From Adenophora triphylla var. japonica (Eukaryota; Streptophyta; Magnoliopsida; Asterales; Campanulaceae): a stretch of 64,000 bases of DNA. Shown here one piece after another: positions 1 to 10,820 of the stretch. Within the stretch, counting starts at the first letter, position 1. Each line of letters opens with the position of its first letter. The DNA lies in the NCBI GenBank assembly GCA_022495995.1, contig JAFEMH010005417.1, forward strand, positions 1-64,000, given 5' to 3'. Both the position numbers and the translations under genes were made by a program. A model generated the notes under the pieces. The model worked only from the letters and a program-made list of their open reading frames with translations, was not told the DNA's origin and did no database searches.

Positions 1-2
1 GA

Positions 3-290
3 CTACTCATAGACTCTGGGGCCTCCTGGGATATTATGTATTACCTTACCTTCCAGAAGATGAATCTAAAGTATAGCATGCTAGAGCCATAATCTAGAAG
101 ACTAGAAGGCTTCACAAACCACAAAGTCAGCTCCATGGGAATAATTGACATATTATTGGAAGTAGGAGAACATCCCTTCCAAGTGGAGGCCACAGTAAAA
201 TTCATGGCCATGGATCTAACAAGTGACTACCTTGCCATCCTAGGCATTCCTAGTCAAGGTAAACTTTGATTGGTCGCCTCCCTCCCTCAC
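3..290 (+). pseudogene. Retropepsin-like aspartic protease remnant, element A
   Basis: Frame 3 opens with LLIDSGASWDIM, the DSGA active-site loop of an aspartic protease that would cut the Gag-Pol polyprotein. Further on the frame reads a hydrophobic stretch ending DYLAILGIPS, matching the family's second conserved block (xAILGxP). An in-frame TAA near residue 35 breaks the domain, and its N-terminus lies outside the window. From about 290 to 780 the sequence is the protease-RT linker, with several stops and no recognisable domain. Confidence 0.75.
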
Positions 291-785
291 CAATGAGTAA
301 ATTCCCTACACGTGTTGCAGTCGAATGTGTAAAGGCGACCCCAAGGACTTCTTGGAGCATGTCATGAGAAGTAGAAAAACATCTAGAAAGGTCGAGGTAG
401 ACATGCCAGAAGATAATATGAAAATCTATAAGTATATAACGACAATCAGCACCAGTTCTAGGCTCAATTTGATTTTTGAAGCAGATGATGAGGACTAAAT
501 GATTCTAGATATACATGAAAACAATGATACAGTTCTGTCCCACCTAGATTTAGCCCCTCATCTTGTCAGCGGCCATAACTTGGGGGCTAACCCTGACTCG
601 AGACAAGGAGAGCTAACAGACGTAGACGAACTAGTGGAGATGGAAGGCCTAGACAAAAAATTGTGAGGAAGGAAGAAGGCTTAGATAAACAATCATCGAA
701 ACATTGCAATTTTGAGACGGTCCAGAGATGGAGCCTGCAGACAAATTGGAAGAAATTGTGCTCAATCCCGACTATCAAGAACAAA

Positions 786-1640
786 AAATAAAAATCGGGG
801 GCCAGCTCTCCCCTGAAGAGAGGGAGGAAATCTTCACTCTCCTAAAAACTAATCTTGATGTCTTCGCCTAGAAAGTCGAGGATATGAAGGGAATCAAGGA
901 AGAGATAGCTTTCCACAAGTTGGAATTTGACCCGTCTGTTAAACCTATCAAACAACCACGGAGGATTTTTTCAAATGACAAGAAAGATGCCATCAAAGAA
1001 GAGGTGCATAAATTACTAAGTGTTGGAATTATCAGGGACGCAATCTACCTTGTTTGGTTGGCCAATGTTGTGATGGTCAAGAAACATAACGGGAAGTGGC
1101 GAATGTGTGTCGACTTCATAGATCTTAACAAAGCCTGCCCGAAAGACAGTTACCCTCTCCCTAGAATTGACAAGCTCATAGACTCCACTGCCAGACATAA
1201 AACACTTATCTTCCTAGATGCTTACTCTGGTTATCACCAGATCAAAATGGCTACGAAAGACATTGAGAAAACAGCCTTCCCGGCAGCTGAAGGAATTTAT
1301 TGTTATACCATGATGCCCTTTGGGCAAAAAATTGCGGGTGCAACCTACCAGCGAATGGTTAACAAATTCTTTGGGGAGCAGATAGGCCGTAACATGGAAG
1401 CTTACATAGATGACATGGTCATCAAGACTAGGAGTGGCAGTCATGCCAGAAACTTTTGATAACGTACGAGCAAACAACATGTAACTGAATCCAAGTAAAT
1501 GTGTGCTTGGGGTGACGGCCGAAAATTCCTAGGCTTTATGGTATCGCAAAGAGGAATTGAGACAAATCCAGAAAAAATCAAAGCTTTGATAGACATGAAG
1601 GAACCTACCAAATCAAAGAGGTTCAAAGACTGAACGGAAG
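786..1640 (+). pseudogene. Reverse transcriptase domain, element A
   Basis: RNA-dependent DNA polymerase that would copy element RNA into cDNA. The longest open stretch is 884-1459 (191 codons), but homology begins about 30 codons upstream: the frame from 786 reads through LSPEEREEIF to DVFA-stop-KVEDM, where a TAG replaces the usual Trp codon. The ATG at 884 is therefore not a natural start. Visible motifs in order are WRMCVDFIDLNKACPKDSYP, FLDAYSGYHQIKMA, MMPFG, GATYQRM and the catalytic YIDDM (about 1403-1417). After 1459 the thumb continues in other frames ([11 protein letters not shown], then a [22 protein letters not shown] segment), so at least two frameshifts are present. Confidence 0.9.
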
Positions 1641-2640
1641 GATAGCTGCACTTGGAAGATTCATTGCAAAATCCACTGAAAAATCACTGCCTTTCTTCAA
1701 AGTCTTGAAGGGGACCAAGAGTTTCTCCTGGACATCTAAATGCTCAGAATCATTCAAACAGTTGAAGGAGTACTTGGGATACCCTCCTTTGTTGAGCAGC
1801 CCAGTTACTGGAGAGATGCTATACGTTTTCCTAGCAGCAACGAACAACAATATAGCAGCGGTATTAGTCCGGAATGAAGGAACCACACAGAAACCTATCT
1901 ATTATGTCTCCAAGGCACTATCGAAAGTGGAGAGCAGGTACTTCAATGCAGAAAAGATAGCCTACGCCCTAGTCATAGCGACAATAAGCTACGAGGATAC
2001 TTTTCTGCGCATCCCATCACTGTGTATACTAATGCACCCTTGAAGAAAATCTTACATAAATTGGATTGCTCGGGATGTCTCCTTAATTGGTCTATCGAGC
2101 TCACTGAGTTTTATCAACTTAGGAAGACACTCCTAGCATAGCCTCTGGTCTATTTTATGGTTGAAACCACCTATATAGGTGAGCATGACCCCACCTCCCG
2201 TAAGCACAAAAAACATGCCGGGGAAGAACCGATAAGGAAAGAAGCGGAGCTGGAATTGTACTAGCAAGTCCTGATGGAGAGCACACCATCCAAGACATAA
2301 TCTGATACAAGTTTCCTGCCTCCAACAATCAATCTGAGTATTAGGCCCTGGTATTTGGCATAGAGTTGGCATCCTTCTATGGAGTAACTAAAGTCGCCGC
2401 CTTCTGTGACTCCCAACTCGCAGTGAAACAGATAAAGGGGGAGTATAACCCTCAACATCCCATACTTACAAATTATAAAGACCTCATCTAAGACATGACG
2501 AAAAAGATGGAATTTTTTGAAATAAGTCAGATAGGAAGGGATGATAATCAAGTAACAGATGTTCTATCTAAACTGGCAACTATTGACGTGGCAGATCCCG
2601 ACTCTAACCTACTCATAGTATTTTCTGAAGAACCTGCCTA
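1641..2640 (+). pseudogene. Tandem RNase H domains (RH plus second, archaeal-like RH), element A
   Basis: The first RNase H lies at about 1650-2045: FSWTSKCSESFKQLKEYL, then VFLAATNNNIAAVLVRN and PIYYVSKALSKVESRYF. The first catalytic Asp is not visible in LAATNNN. A second RNase H-like fold follows at about 2190-2600: SGAGIVLASPDGEH, ASNNQSEY, AFCDSQLAVKQIKGEYNP and DNQVTDVLSKLAT, which keep E, D and D of the usual D-E-D-D set. This double arrangement is known for Tat/Ogre elements, where the second copy is thought to be the active one. Several in-frame stops (for example near 2265 and 2340) make the segment nonfunctional. Confidence 0.8.
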
Positions 2641-2779
2641 CGAAAGACTGCAAGTAATGCTCCTAGATGGGGAAGAGAGGTATTGGATAGATGACTACAT
2701 GGACCTCATTAAACAGAACCAACTCCCAGATGATGAATCATGTGCTAGACTTATCAAGAAGAAGTCAGTAAGGTTCACA

Positions 2780-3912
2780 GTGATGAACGAAATTCTCTAC
2801 AGAAGATCATTTACAAAGCCCCTGTTGAGGTGCGTCTATCCCAAGGAAATAGAAAATCTCTTGGCAGAAGTCCACGAAGGCATTTGTGGTGGTCACTCGG
2901 GGGCTAGAACCTTAGACGACAAAATCATCACGCTAGGTTACTATTGACCAAACCTGAGAGATGACGCACAAGCCTACATAAGAAAGTGTGACAAATGCAG
3001 AGATACTTTGACATTCCTAGACTTCCAGTAGTGGAGCAGACTCTCATAATACCTACGTGGCCATTTGACATGTGGGGAATCGACATCATCAGACCCTTCC
3101 CCCCGCCCGAGGTTATTGCAAGTATGTGATTGTGGCAGTCTACTAGTTCTCCAAATGGATTGAAGCCAAGGGCTTAGTCAAAATAACAGAGGAGAACGCA
3201 ATCAACTTCGTCCATGACTTCATCTGGTGTCACTTTGGGGTTCCACATACTATCATTTCAAATCACGGTCTCCAGCTTTCTAAGGCATTCATAACAGAGT
3301 TGAATAGACTAGGAGTCAAACATCATGTCATATGTGAGAAGACCTTAATGCAATGGACAAGCAGAAGCAGCCAACAAGTTGGTACTAGTGGCCCTAACTA
3401 AGAACCTTGAAGGAAATGATTATAGATGGTTGGACGAACTTCCCTTAGCCTTATGGGCAGTTCGCACAACCACCCGGGGGCCAACCGGGGAAACCCCATT
3501 TGCATTAACCTTCGGTTCTGAGCCCATGTCACCAGCTGAGATGGCTATCCCTACGACAAGAAGTTCAAACTATGATGAGAAAGTTAACAAGGTCAACAGG
3601 TTCCTAGACCTAGACCTAGTAGATGAAAGAAGACTAGCTGCTCAGATGAGGATCAAGAACTACAAACAAAGAATTAAAGCCTATCATGACAAAAGGGTCA
3701 ACAAGAGAGTATTCCAAGTTGGTAATTGGGTACTTAGATAAAATGAATCAACTGGCAGGAAGGCTGAACAAAACAAGCTCTCCCCAATTTGGGAAGGCCC
3801 CTACATCATCACTCCAGTTATCAGAGAAGGGACCTATAGAATGAAGACCCCAGATGGACAAGAGTTGAAACATCCGTGGCATTCTGATCATCTACGGAAA
3901 TATTATCATTAG
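2780..3912 (+). pseudogene. Integrase domain and C-terminus of pol, element A
   Basis: DDE integrase that would insert cDNA into the host genome. An HHCC zinc-binding region is readable: EVHEGICGGHSGART, then KCDKC near 2988. The core follows in broken frames: PFDMWGIDII (first catalytic Asp), HTIISNHGLQL (the usual ISDNG, so the second Asp reads Asn) and QAEAANK near 3358 (Glu kept). An open stretch 3379-3741 carries WLDELPLALWAVRTT and GETPFALTFGSE, both typical of gypsy integrases. The tail reads IWEGPYIITPV and HPWHSDHLRKYYH before the stop at 3910-3912. Losing the second catalytic residue and several frames makes it inactive. Confidence 0.88.
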
Positions 3913-4084
3913 TTTATAGTCTATTTTTTATGTAATAGATTAGTGCTTGTTAGCCTTTTTTTCTTTATTTTCAAGTAAATTAGGATTGCAGTTTGACGTA
4001 GTCAATTTCACTTAATGAAGATTTAGTTTTCATCAAAACCAACGACTAGCAAGACAAATGACGAGGAGCTCCTCCTCGACATCA
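3913..4084 (+). other. Noncoding spacer after pol of element A
   Basis: AT-rich sequence between the pol stop and the tandem array. No open reading frame or RNA gene is seen. Confidence 0.5.
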
Positions 4085-4440
4085 AGGGATAAACTCCCAA
4101 AAAATTATCTAACACCTATGACCGAACGACCTTCCTCGGTATAGAGAGGTAAAACATTAAAAATTGCCTAAGACCTATGGCTAAACGACCTTCCTCGGCA
4201 TAGAGAGGTAAAACTTTCAAAATTGCCTAACACCTATGGCCGAACGACCCTCCTCGGCATAGAGAGGCATATCATTAAAATTTATCTAAGACCTGTGACC
4301 GAGCAACCTTCCTCAGTATAGAGAGATAAAATCAAACAAGTAGAGCGTCATGCCGTGTAACCTCCCTCGGCCTAATGACTAAACTTTCAAAATTACCAAG
4401 TGTCTAAGACCGAACGAGTTTCCTCAATTTAAACAAGGTA
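4085..4440 (+). repeat. 59-bp tandem array in the 3' UTR of element A
   Basis: About five to six degenerate units, each containing a CGAACGACCTTCCTCGGCAT-like core and a GAGAGGTAAAAC segment. The cores start near 4127, 4186, 4245 and 4305, giving a period of 59-60 bp. Arrays between pol and the 3' LTR are a known property of Tat/Ogre elements. Confidence 0.8.
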
Positions 4441-4674
4441 AAACTTGAATGATGAGAAGGACTCCCTCGGCTTCCCAAGTTAGTTTGTACTTATACAAAT
4501 ACTCAACAAATGAATATACAACATATGTGCAACATAATAAACATTCAAGTCAAAGATAGTTCATATCAAAGCAGTAAAGTAAAGATGACGAAGAAGTGAA
4601 AAAAGGCATTATATTGATAAAATCATTGAAATATAAAGGGCCCTATTACATCAACAAAGTAAAATAAAAAGCCT

Positions 4675-7042
4675 TTAAGCTTGACCGTCTCCCCTAAATA
4701 GATCATTTTGCTCGGCGACAGTATCTGGGATGATGACTTGATCAGCTTGGGCTTCCTCGTTTTGCCCCTCCCCGGCGTCCTCCTCCTCATTAGAAGCTTC
4801 CTCATCTTGTATCTTTTCTATCAAAGCGTTAATATTTTGAGGATCAACTGGAGGGCGACCCATGCCTCTTGGCCTTCCCTAGCATCAAGGGCACAAATAA
4901 CTTTGAGGGCATTCTCTGAAAATGACATAAGGCATGGCCAGACCAGGAAAGGCCATCATAAGCATCTTGACAGACAAGACATGCAAGCATACCCACGTCG
5001 GCATGAAGATTTGGGTCCACCACGGCCCTTCGGACTAAATGGAGGTAGTCGTCGGAATACAGGAAAGGCCATCATAAGCATCTTGAACTGGGAGACTGCC
5101 TCAGCAATTTTAGAAGGCAAGCTAGCCTCTAACTGATTATACCGAGCAACTACTTCCTCGACATTTCTCCCCAGCTCAGCTTGGAGCTCTTCTATCTTTG
5201 GCTGCTCGGCCTTACGAGACTCTTCCGCTTTGGCCTGAGCCTCCTTGGCCGCCTCTCTAGCCTTCTCGACCTCTGCCCTGGCTGCCTTCTGCTCTTCTAC
5301 ATCGACCCTCAATGACTTAAGAAGCGCCACGGCCTTGGCCAGATCAGCCTGATTCTTCTCGATCTGCCATTCAAGTTTCTATTCGTGCTCATCGGCCGTT
5401 TTTCTCCTTATTGCCTCGTAGGCAGTCATCGTGGCAAGCTACAATGAAGAAAATAGAATTTATCAGTACAAAATTTACAAGTGTTATGAAATTGAGAAGG
5501 AAAAAGAAAAGTGACGAGAAGGTACCTTACTGAGTATAAGGCCTTTTCTGTTGGCCAATTGCTCCCTGCTCGGCTTGGCCTCTACTAAGTGTTCGAGTAA
5601 GTTCTCGTCTATTGCACGATGGACTACGCTCTGGCCTAACCTCAGCTTAGGGCCCTTCCTGGCCAGCACATCCAAACCCCTGACTGTTGGGTAGATGGAT
5701 AACTACTTAGCTACTTGCTCGGCTTCAGCATTCCTTTTCACATGCCGAGCAGTGACCTATTTGGAGGAAGATTCAGCAATTCTCTTGGAGTGAGGTTCCT
5801 CCTGCACGGTGTCCACCCTTTATCATTTTTGGGTAGAGCATCTTTCAACGGCTTCAGCCTCCATGGTCTCCGTTAGACCGGCTTGTCTCAGCGCCTCCTC
5901 GACATTAGGAGTTAGGGTTTGGGAACTCTGTCCCTCTTCAGTCTGGGCCCCTTCGTTTCCTTCCTTGGTGGCAGTAGTAGCACCCCCCACCGGCTTCAAG
6001 GGCAATGCCCCAGCATCCTTGGTTGATAATATGGCCTGACGATTGACGGCGTCATCCCGTCTCTTATTTTGGGCCGAGGAGCGTGCGTCCTCCTCCTCAA
6101 CTTCATAAGGGCCTGAGGGTCAAGTATTTCCTCCGAAATCTTCTTCTTTTGTTCGGCTTCAAGATATACAATGACGGGAAAGAACAGTTAATAAAATGAC
6201 GAGGAAGAACAAAAATAAAACAACAATCATACAAGTACGAAAGACGGGAAAGAAAGAAATTTACAATCGGGGACGCCATCCTCGGCAAGGCATCTGTCCT
6301 CATAGAGTTTGAAGACGTCACATTCATCGTGAAAAATAAGGCCAGGATGCACCCTCCAGTCTGGAAACTTATTCCCCCTTGTAACGGGGACGAGAGGCAT
6401 CAGCCCATCCAAAGGCCCAGGCATGATGCCAGCCTGCACATAGTATCTATGATCGGTTTCCAAGGTTGACCATCAAAAGGTGCCCACCTCGGCAAACTGC
6501 CTTAGCCTCTCAATCAACTACCCACTCCACTTAGGCCTCCACACCTACTCGGGCACACTTGGGTAATCCGAGGGAGCGGAAAACTCCCAGCCTTATCAGC
6601 TCTCCACCCTTATAACATGATTATTCCACCCTTACACCTTACTTGACATTGGGTAGATGAGCTTGGGCTGATTAGGGTCACTCCTTATCAGCACTATCCT
6701 CGAATCCTCCTTATAACTGACGGTGAAGAAGTGGTGGAAGGCAGACTGACAAGGTTCAAAACCTAAGCTACGACATAACACTATGAAGCTGGTGAGAAAT
6801 CAAATGGCATTGACACCTAGCATGGTAGGGATGACCTTTATATCCCCATGAAATTCACATATAAAGGGGTCTAAAGGAAGACGAAGGCCAAGTTGGAATT
6901 GTTTGAAGAAGAAATGGACATAATTCAAGGAGTACATGAAATCCTCCATGACCTTCTCATTTTTTACAGGCATATCGGGGAAGTAACTACATCGGTATTC
7001 CTCCCTTGTTACCCCATACATAGAATGTACTTCCTCTAACAT
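4675..7042 (-). pseudogene. Minus-strand extra gene with PF04195-like segment and coiled coil, probable introns
   Basis: A gene read leftwards from ATG at 7042. The first exon (about 7042-6267) contains FFKQFQLGLRLPLDPFICEF, which resembles the start of Pfam PF04195 (putative gypsy-type transposon protein), then DHRYYVQAGIMPGPLDG and FKLYEDRCLAEDGVPD. The second part (about 6155-5530) reads AEQKKKISEEILDPQAL and an acidic linker. The last part (about 5438-4675) is a Glu/Ala/Lys-rich coiled coil (RAEVEKAREAAKEAQAKAEE) and an acidic tail ending at 4675. Two plausible GT-AG introns are visible: about 5439-5530 (donor GTAAGG or GTACCT, acceptor TTGTAG) and about 6157-6266. Stops in exon 1 near 6800, 6640 and 6530 mark it as decayed. 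Known Tat elements carry such genes antisense to pol. Here it also lies just downstream of a minus-oriented LTR-like block, so it could instead be the first gene of a minus-strand element. Its biochemical function is unknown. Confidence 0.65.
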
Positions 7043-7060
7043 GGGTTCCCCGGCTCTAAT

Positions 7061-7720
7061 TGTAGCGATGCGCGGAAAATTTGGGTTTTCCGGTCTATTT
7101 GTTTTGTTTTGAGAGTCACCACCTATATTATTGATTGGAAATATAGAAAAACCAATTTATGAAAGATTTTGGGTTCGGGGCTTAAGTTATGGAATGGGAA
7201 GGTCAAGGAGCACTCATTCGACCCAATCCGAAGATCGGTCTTGCTAAAGGGGGATTTTCAAATAAAAAAGACATTTTTAAATAAACAAGTAAAATATCCA
7301 CTTAACGAGGTTAAATAGAATATATGATCAATTGCTTCGAGACCGTCCTCATGATTTGGAGAGGTCTAGGCCGATCCTAGGTTTACTATGCTATACCACT
7401 CTAATAATCAATTAGAAAGGAAGGAAGATTACCTTTTGAGAAGAGATTCAGACAGAGTTTCGACTCAATCCTAGATTCCAATCTTGATGTGGACAGAGTT
7501 TCGCCTCAATCCTTGATTCGAACTTCGATGTTTGTTAATCAACAAGGTTGATAAAAAAACTTTAGGTGATTTAGGGTGATTTTGTAGGAATCTATCAGGG
7601 AGAGAAACCCACAAAATGTGTGTATATGGTGTTGTATGATCAGGGATCTGGGGATTGAAATACTAGAAATCATCAAGTATTTATAGGAGGTTGGAGAGGT
7701 AAAGGTGGATTGGGATACTT
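7061..7720 (-). repeat. LTR-like block, minus orientation
   Basis: On the minus strand the order matches the other LTRs here: CAATCC near the start, a TATA box (CCTATAAATACTTG, about 7676-7689), a pyrimidine-rich GGTAATCTTCCTTCC segment, a CGAACCCAAAATCT block and GGTGACTCTC near the 3' end, closing with CGCTACA at 7061. The first three or so bases (TGT) appear lost at the junction with the next LTR. No PBS matching tRNA-Arg follows it. A second copy exists at 30603-31167. The orientation is an inference from motif order. Confidence 0.5.
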
Positions 7721-8980
7721 TAAGTACCCAAATCTTGATCGCTCCCTTTCAAGCACACGAGAAACACTGCAGACTCAAACAAACGTGATCTCGAACACCT
7801 GTAACCTTCAAAAACTCCAAAAACCACCAACCAAACCATGGTGGGACCTTTTCTGGGATAAAAAAGGGCAAAAGGACTTTTTAGAAATTTTGCAAAATAT
7901 GTGGACCGCAAACTGGGCCGTGCGGACCACTTTGCATCCAGACATCATAATTACAAAATCCCCTTAAAGTCCACAATATTCCCTTAAATCAAGGAAAACC
8001 AAAAAATTGGTAATGGCAGCTTGTGTCCCGCGACAACTTTGGCCATTTTCTGACCCCTATAAATAGAGGGCTCCCCCTCTCATTTTTCACACACCTCTCT
8101 TCTCTCCTCTCTCCCCAGCCTTCAGGCACCCCCCTAAGACCCTTTGGGGCAATCCCGGTCCCTTCCGATTCCCTTCGGGGCATTTCGAGGCCCCTCATGG
8201 TACTCCGAAGCCCTGTCGAGCGCTCCCGAGACACTCTCGAGCTGCCCCGAGGCAGTCACGAGGCATCCCGAAGCATTGCCGGTCCATCCTGAGGCATTCC
8301 AGCCCATCCCAAGGCATCTCGGTCCATCCCGAAGCCCTGTCGGGCAATCTCGATCCATTTCGAAGCAAGCCAGAACTCTGCCCGGGCACAACCGACGATC
8401 CCGAAGCACGCCGAACCTCTGTCCAAGTCCAGTCAACAATCCCGACAATCCCAACGCACATCGAAACTTTGCCCGAGGACACACCTGACACTCCCAAGGC
8501 ACGCCAAAGCTCTGTCCGCAGACACCGGTACATCCCCGAAGCAATCCCGGTCCGTCCTGAAGCACTATTCACACTTAAACACTATTCCCAAGTAAAAGAC
8601 AGACACGAACCAACATTGGTAAGGCTTCCTTCCATTACTATTTCAATTCATTTCAATACATAGCATACAATGTAGACATCATATACCGCATGCATTTTTA
8701 AAAGCACATATACACACACAACTTTTAAAGAAAGAGGGTTATCGAAAGACTCGTTTTTATTAGGCGACTCGGGTGAGCTCTACTATTCTCTTCCCGAGGC
8801 GTAACCTGAGCTTCGAACTCAAAATCTCATCACACAACAACAGTTTTTAAACTAAGCCTTTTTTCAATGTTTTGGGCTAAATCAAAACGGCATGGCGACT
8901 CAACAAACAAAACGCAGCGACACCTCCCGACAAACGCGAGATGCCAGGGCCCGCGGGCGAGCCGGATCCGAGTAATTTCA
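7719..8980 (+). repeat. LTR of element E1 (5' LTR, plus)
   Basis: It starts TTTAAGTACCC, where intact relatives start TGTAAGTACCC, and ends GAGTAATTTCA two bases before a PBS. U3 contains a variant of the palindromic motif (GGGCCGTGCGGACC, 7915-7928) and a TATA box CTATAAATAG (about 8057-8066). A GC-rich region made of degenerate short repeats (TCCATCCCGAAGC-like) follows, then the GGTAAGGCTTCCTTCCA block and GGCATGGCGACTC near the 3' end. It forms an inverted pair with 9343-10637. Confidence 0.82.
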
Positions 8981-8982
8981 GC

Positions 8983-9000
8983 TGGCGACACTGCTGGGGA
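8983..9000 (+). other. Primer binding site of E1 (tRNA-Arg type)
   Basis: TGGCGACACTGCTGGGGA directly follows the LTR with a 2-bp gap. From memory of plant tRNA-Arg 3' ends (CCCCAGTGGAGTCGCCA), the complement is TGGCGACTCCACTGGGG, so this site differs at only a few positions. Tat/Ogre elements are known to prime from tRNA-Arg. Confidence 0.75.
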
Positions 9001-9342
9001 ATTTTTTTTAAAAAAACTATTAAGCACAAAAAAAAAAGAATTTTAAAAACAATGATGAGAGTCAAACTTTCATTTTACTTCTTTCTTTAACTGTTGTTTG
9101 TGTGTGCATGTGATTTAAATTTTTATTTAAAAAAAATAAAAATACAATAAAAATGCATCATAATACATCTTTGTACATACATATAAAAATTCTACAAAAT
9201 TTTCTGTTTTACTCACAAAAAGAATTTTAGTGACCGCACACTACAAGCACTCTTATCCTGTACACTGCACACTACAACCCCAAGCCCGGAGTGGTCTCAG
9301 TTGCGGTTCGGTTGGCCTTCCTACGCCTCTCGAGCGCGCACG
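9001..9342 (+). other. Truncated leader of E1
   Basis: AT-rich leader with A and T runs, clearly related to the start of the B leader (both carry a GATGATGAG-GGTCAAACTTTCATTTTAC block and a CGCACACTAC segment). It stops abruptly at 9342, where an inverted LTR begins. No coding region is seen. Confidence 0.7.
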
Positions 9343-10637
9343 TGAAATTACCCGAATTCGGCTTGCGCGCGGGCCCTGGCATCTCACATTAGTCGGGAGG
9401 TGTCTCGCTGCGTTTTTGTTCTTAGGGTCGCCACGCCGTTTTGATTTAGCCCAAAACATTGAAAAAAGGCTTAGTTTAAAAACTGTTGTTGTGTGATGAG
9501 ATTTTTGAGTTCGGAGGTCACATTACGCTTCGGGAAGAGAATAGCAGAGCTCACCCGAGTCGCCTCATAAAAACGAGTCTTTCGATACCCCTTTTTCTTT
9601 AAAAGTTGTGTATGTGTGTGTGTATGTGCTTTTTAAAACTACATGTTGTATATAATGTCTACATTGTATGCTATGTATTGAAATGTATTGAAATAGTGTT
9701 GGAAGGAAGCCTTACCAATGTTGGTTCGTGTCTGTCTTCCGCTTGGGAATAGTGTTTGAGTGTGAATAGTGTTCCGGGATGGACCAGGATTGCTTCGGGG
9801 ATGTACCGGTGTCTGTGGACAGAGCTTCGGCGTGCCTCGGGAGTGTCAGGTGTGTTCTCAGGCAGAGTATCGGCGTGTGTTAGGATTGTCGGGATTGTTG
9901 ACTGAACTCGGGCAGAGGTTCGGCGTGCGTCGTGATCGTTGGTTGTGCTAGGGCAGAGTTCCGACTTGCATCGAGATGGACCGGGATTGTCCGACAGGGC
10001 TTCGGGATGGACCGGGATGCCTCGAGATGGGCCAGAATTCCACGGGATGGACCAGTAAGGCTTCAGGATGGACCGGCAAGGCTTTGGGATGCCTCAGGAG
10101 CGCCTCGAGGCAGCTCGGGAGCATCTCGAGAGCGCTCGGCAGGGCTTTGGAGTACCATGAGGGGCCTCGAAATGCCCCGGAGAGAACCGAAAGGGACCAG
10201 GATTGCCCCGAAGGGTCTTAGAAGGGGGCCTAAAGGCTGGGGGGAGAGAGAGAAGAAAGGAGGTTTGTGGAAAATTAGAGGGGGAACCCTCTAATTATAG
10301 GGGTCAGATTCTAGCAAACTGTATCGCGGGACACTAGCTGCCATTACCATTTTTTTGGTTTTCCTGGATTTAGGGGAATATTGTAGACTTTAAGGGGATT
10401 TTGTAATTATGATGTCTGGAGGCAAAGTGGTCCACACGAACTTGTATTGCTTTTCCATATTTTCAAAATTCCTAAAAAGTCCTTTTGCCCTTTTTTTATC
10501 CTATAATGGCCCCCCTTTGGTTTGGTTGGTGGTTTTTGGGGTTTTTGAAGGCTATGGGTGTTCGAGATCACGTTTGTGTGAGTCTGCGGTGTTTCTCGTG
10601 CATCGAAACAGGAGAGATCCGGATTTGGGTACTTACA
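9343..10637 (-). repeat. 3' LTR of element E2 (minus)
   Basis: Reverse complement of the same LTR family as E1. On the minus strand it starts TGTAAGTACCCAAATCC at 10637 and ends GGGTAATTTCA at 9343. The TATA-like site reads CTATAATTAG (complement of 10291-10300). E2's internal 3' UTR adjoins it on the right, so this is the downstream LTR of a minus-strand element. Confidence 0.8.
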
Positions 10638-10820
10638 GAAGCCCCTCGACGACGTCACTTACGGAGGAAGTGGGGTCGTCGATAAGATAAGGGTCCTGAA
10701 TCAGGATCGCTGGCTGGGAGAGAAGGTGACCATGTAGGTCGGTTCATGAGGACGCGGTAGTGTCCTGAGATGACCGCTTGGGTCGGCTGGCTGGACCCTT
10801 TGATAGGATTCTTACGTATC
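10638..10820 (-). other. 3' UTR end of E2 with conserved pre-LTR module (left part)
   Basis: In element sense it holds the end of the conserved pre-LTR module: ACGTAAGAATCCTATC, GGGTCCAGCC, GACCCCACTTCC and GAGGGGCTTC immediately before the LTR. The GAGGGGC segment sits where the polypurine tract should be. Element B interrupts the module at 10820; it resumes at 29245. Confidence 0.7.
10816..10820. repeat. Target site duplication of element B, left
   Basis: GTATC immediately before the 5' LTR. The identical GTATC follows the 3' LTR at 29240-29244. Confidence 0.9.

Larger units (their letters stand above)
1..4560 (+). mobile_element. Element A: truncated Tat-type Ty3/gypsy retrotransposon (pol and 3' array)
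   Basis: Internal part of a Ty3/gypsy element that enters from the left edge. Reading the plus strand gives protease, reverse transcriptase, RNase H, a second RNase H-like domain and integrase in the Tat/Ogre order, ending at a stop at 3910-3912. A noncoding spacer and a 59-bp tandem array follow. The doubled RNase H before integrase is the hallmark of the plant Tat/Ogre lineage. Stops and frameshifts in every domain show it is dead. The 5' LTR and gag lie outside the window. No plus-oriented 3' LTR is seen downstream; the next LTR-like block (7061-7720) appears to point the other way. Confidence 0.85.

Noticed and set aside
8134..8572. Overlapping open frames of over 100 codons on both strands in the LTRs (also near 9932-10294, 11279-11836 and 28278-28642)
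   Set aside because: They come from GC-rich degenerate short repeats (CCCGAAGC-like) in the LTR, which lack stop codons in several frames at once. No conserved domain, and the same stretch is open in up to four frames.
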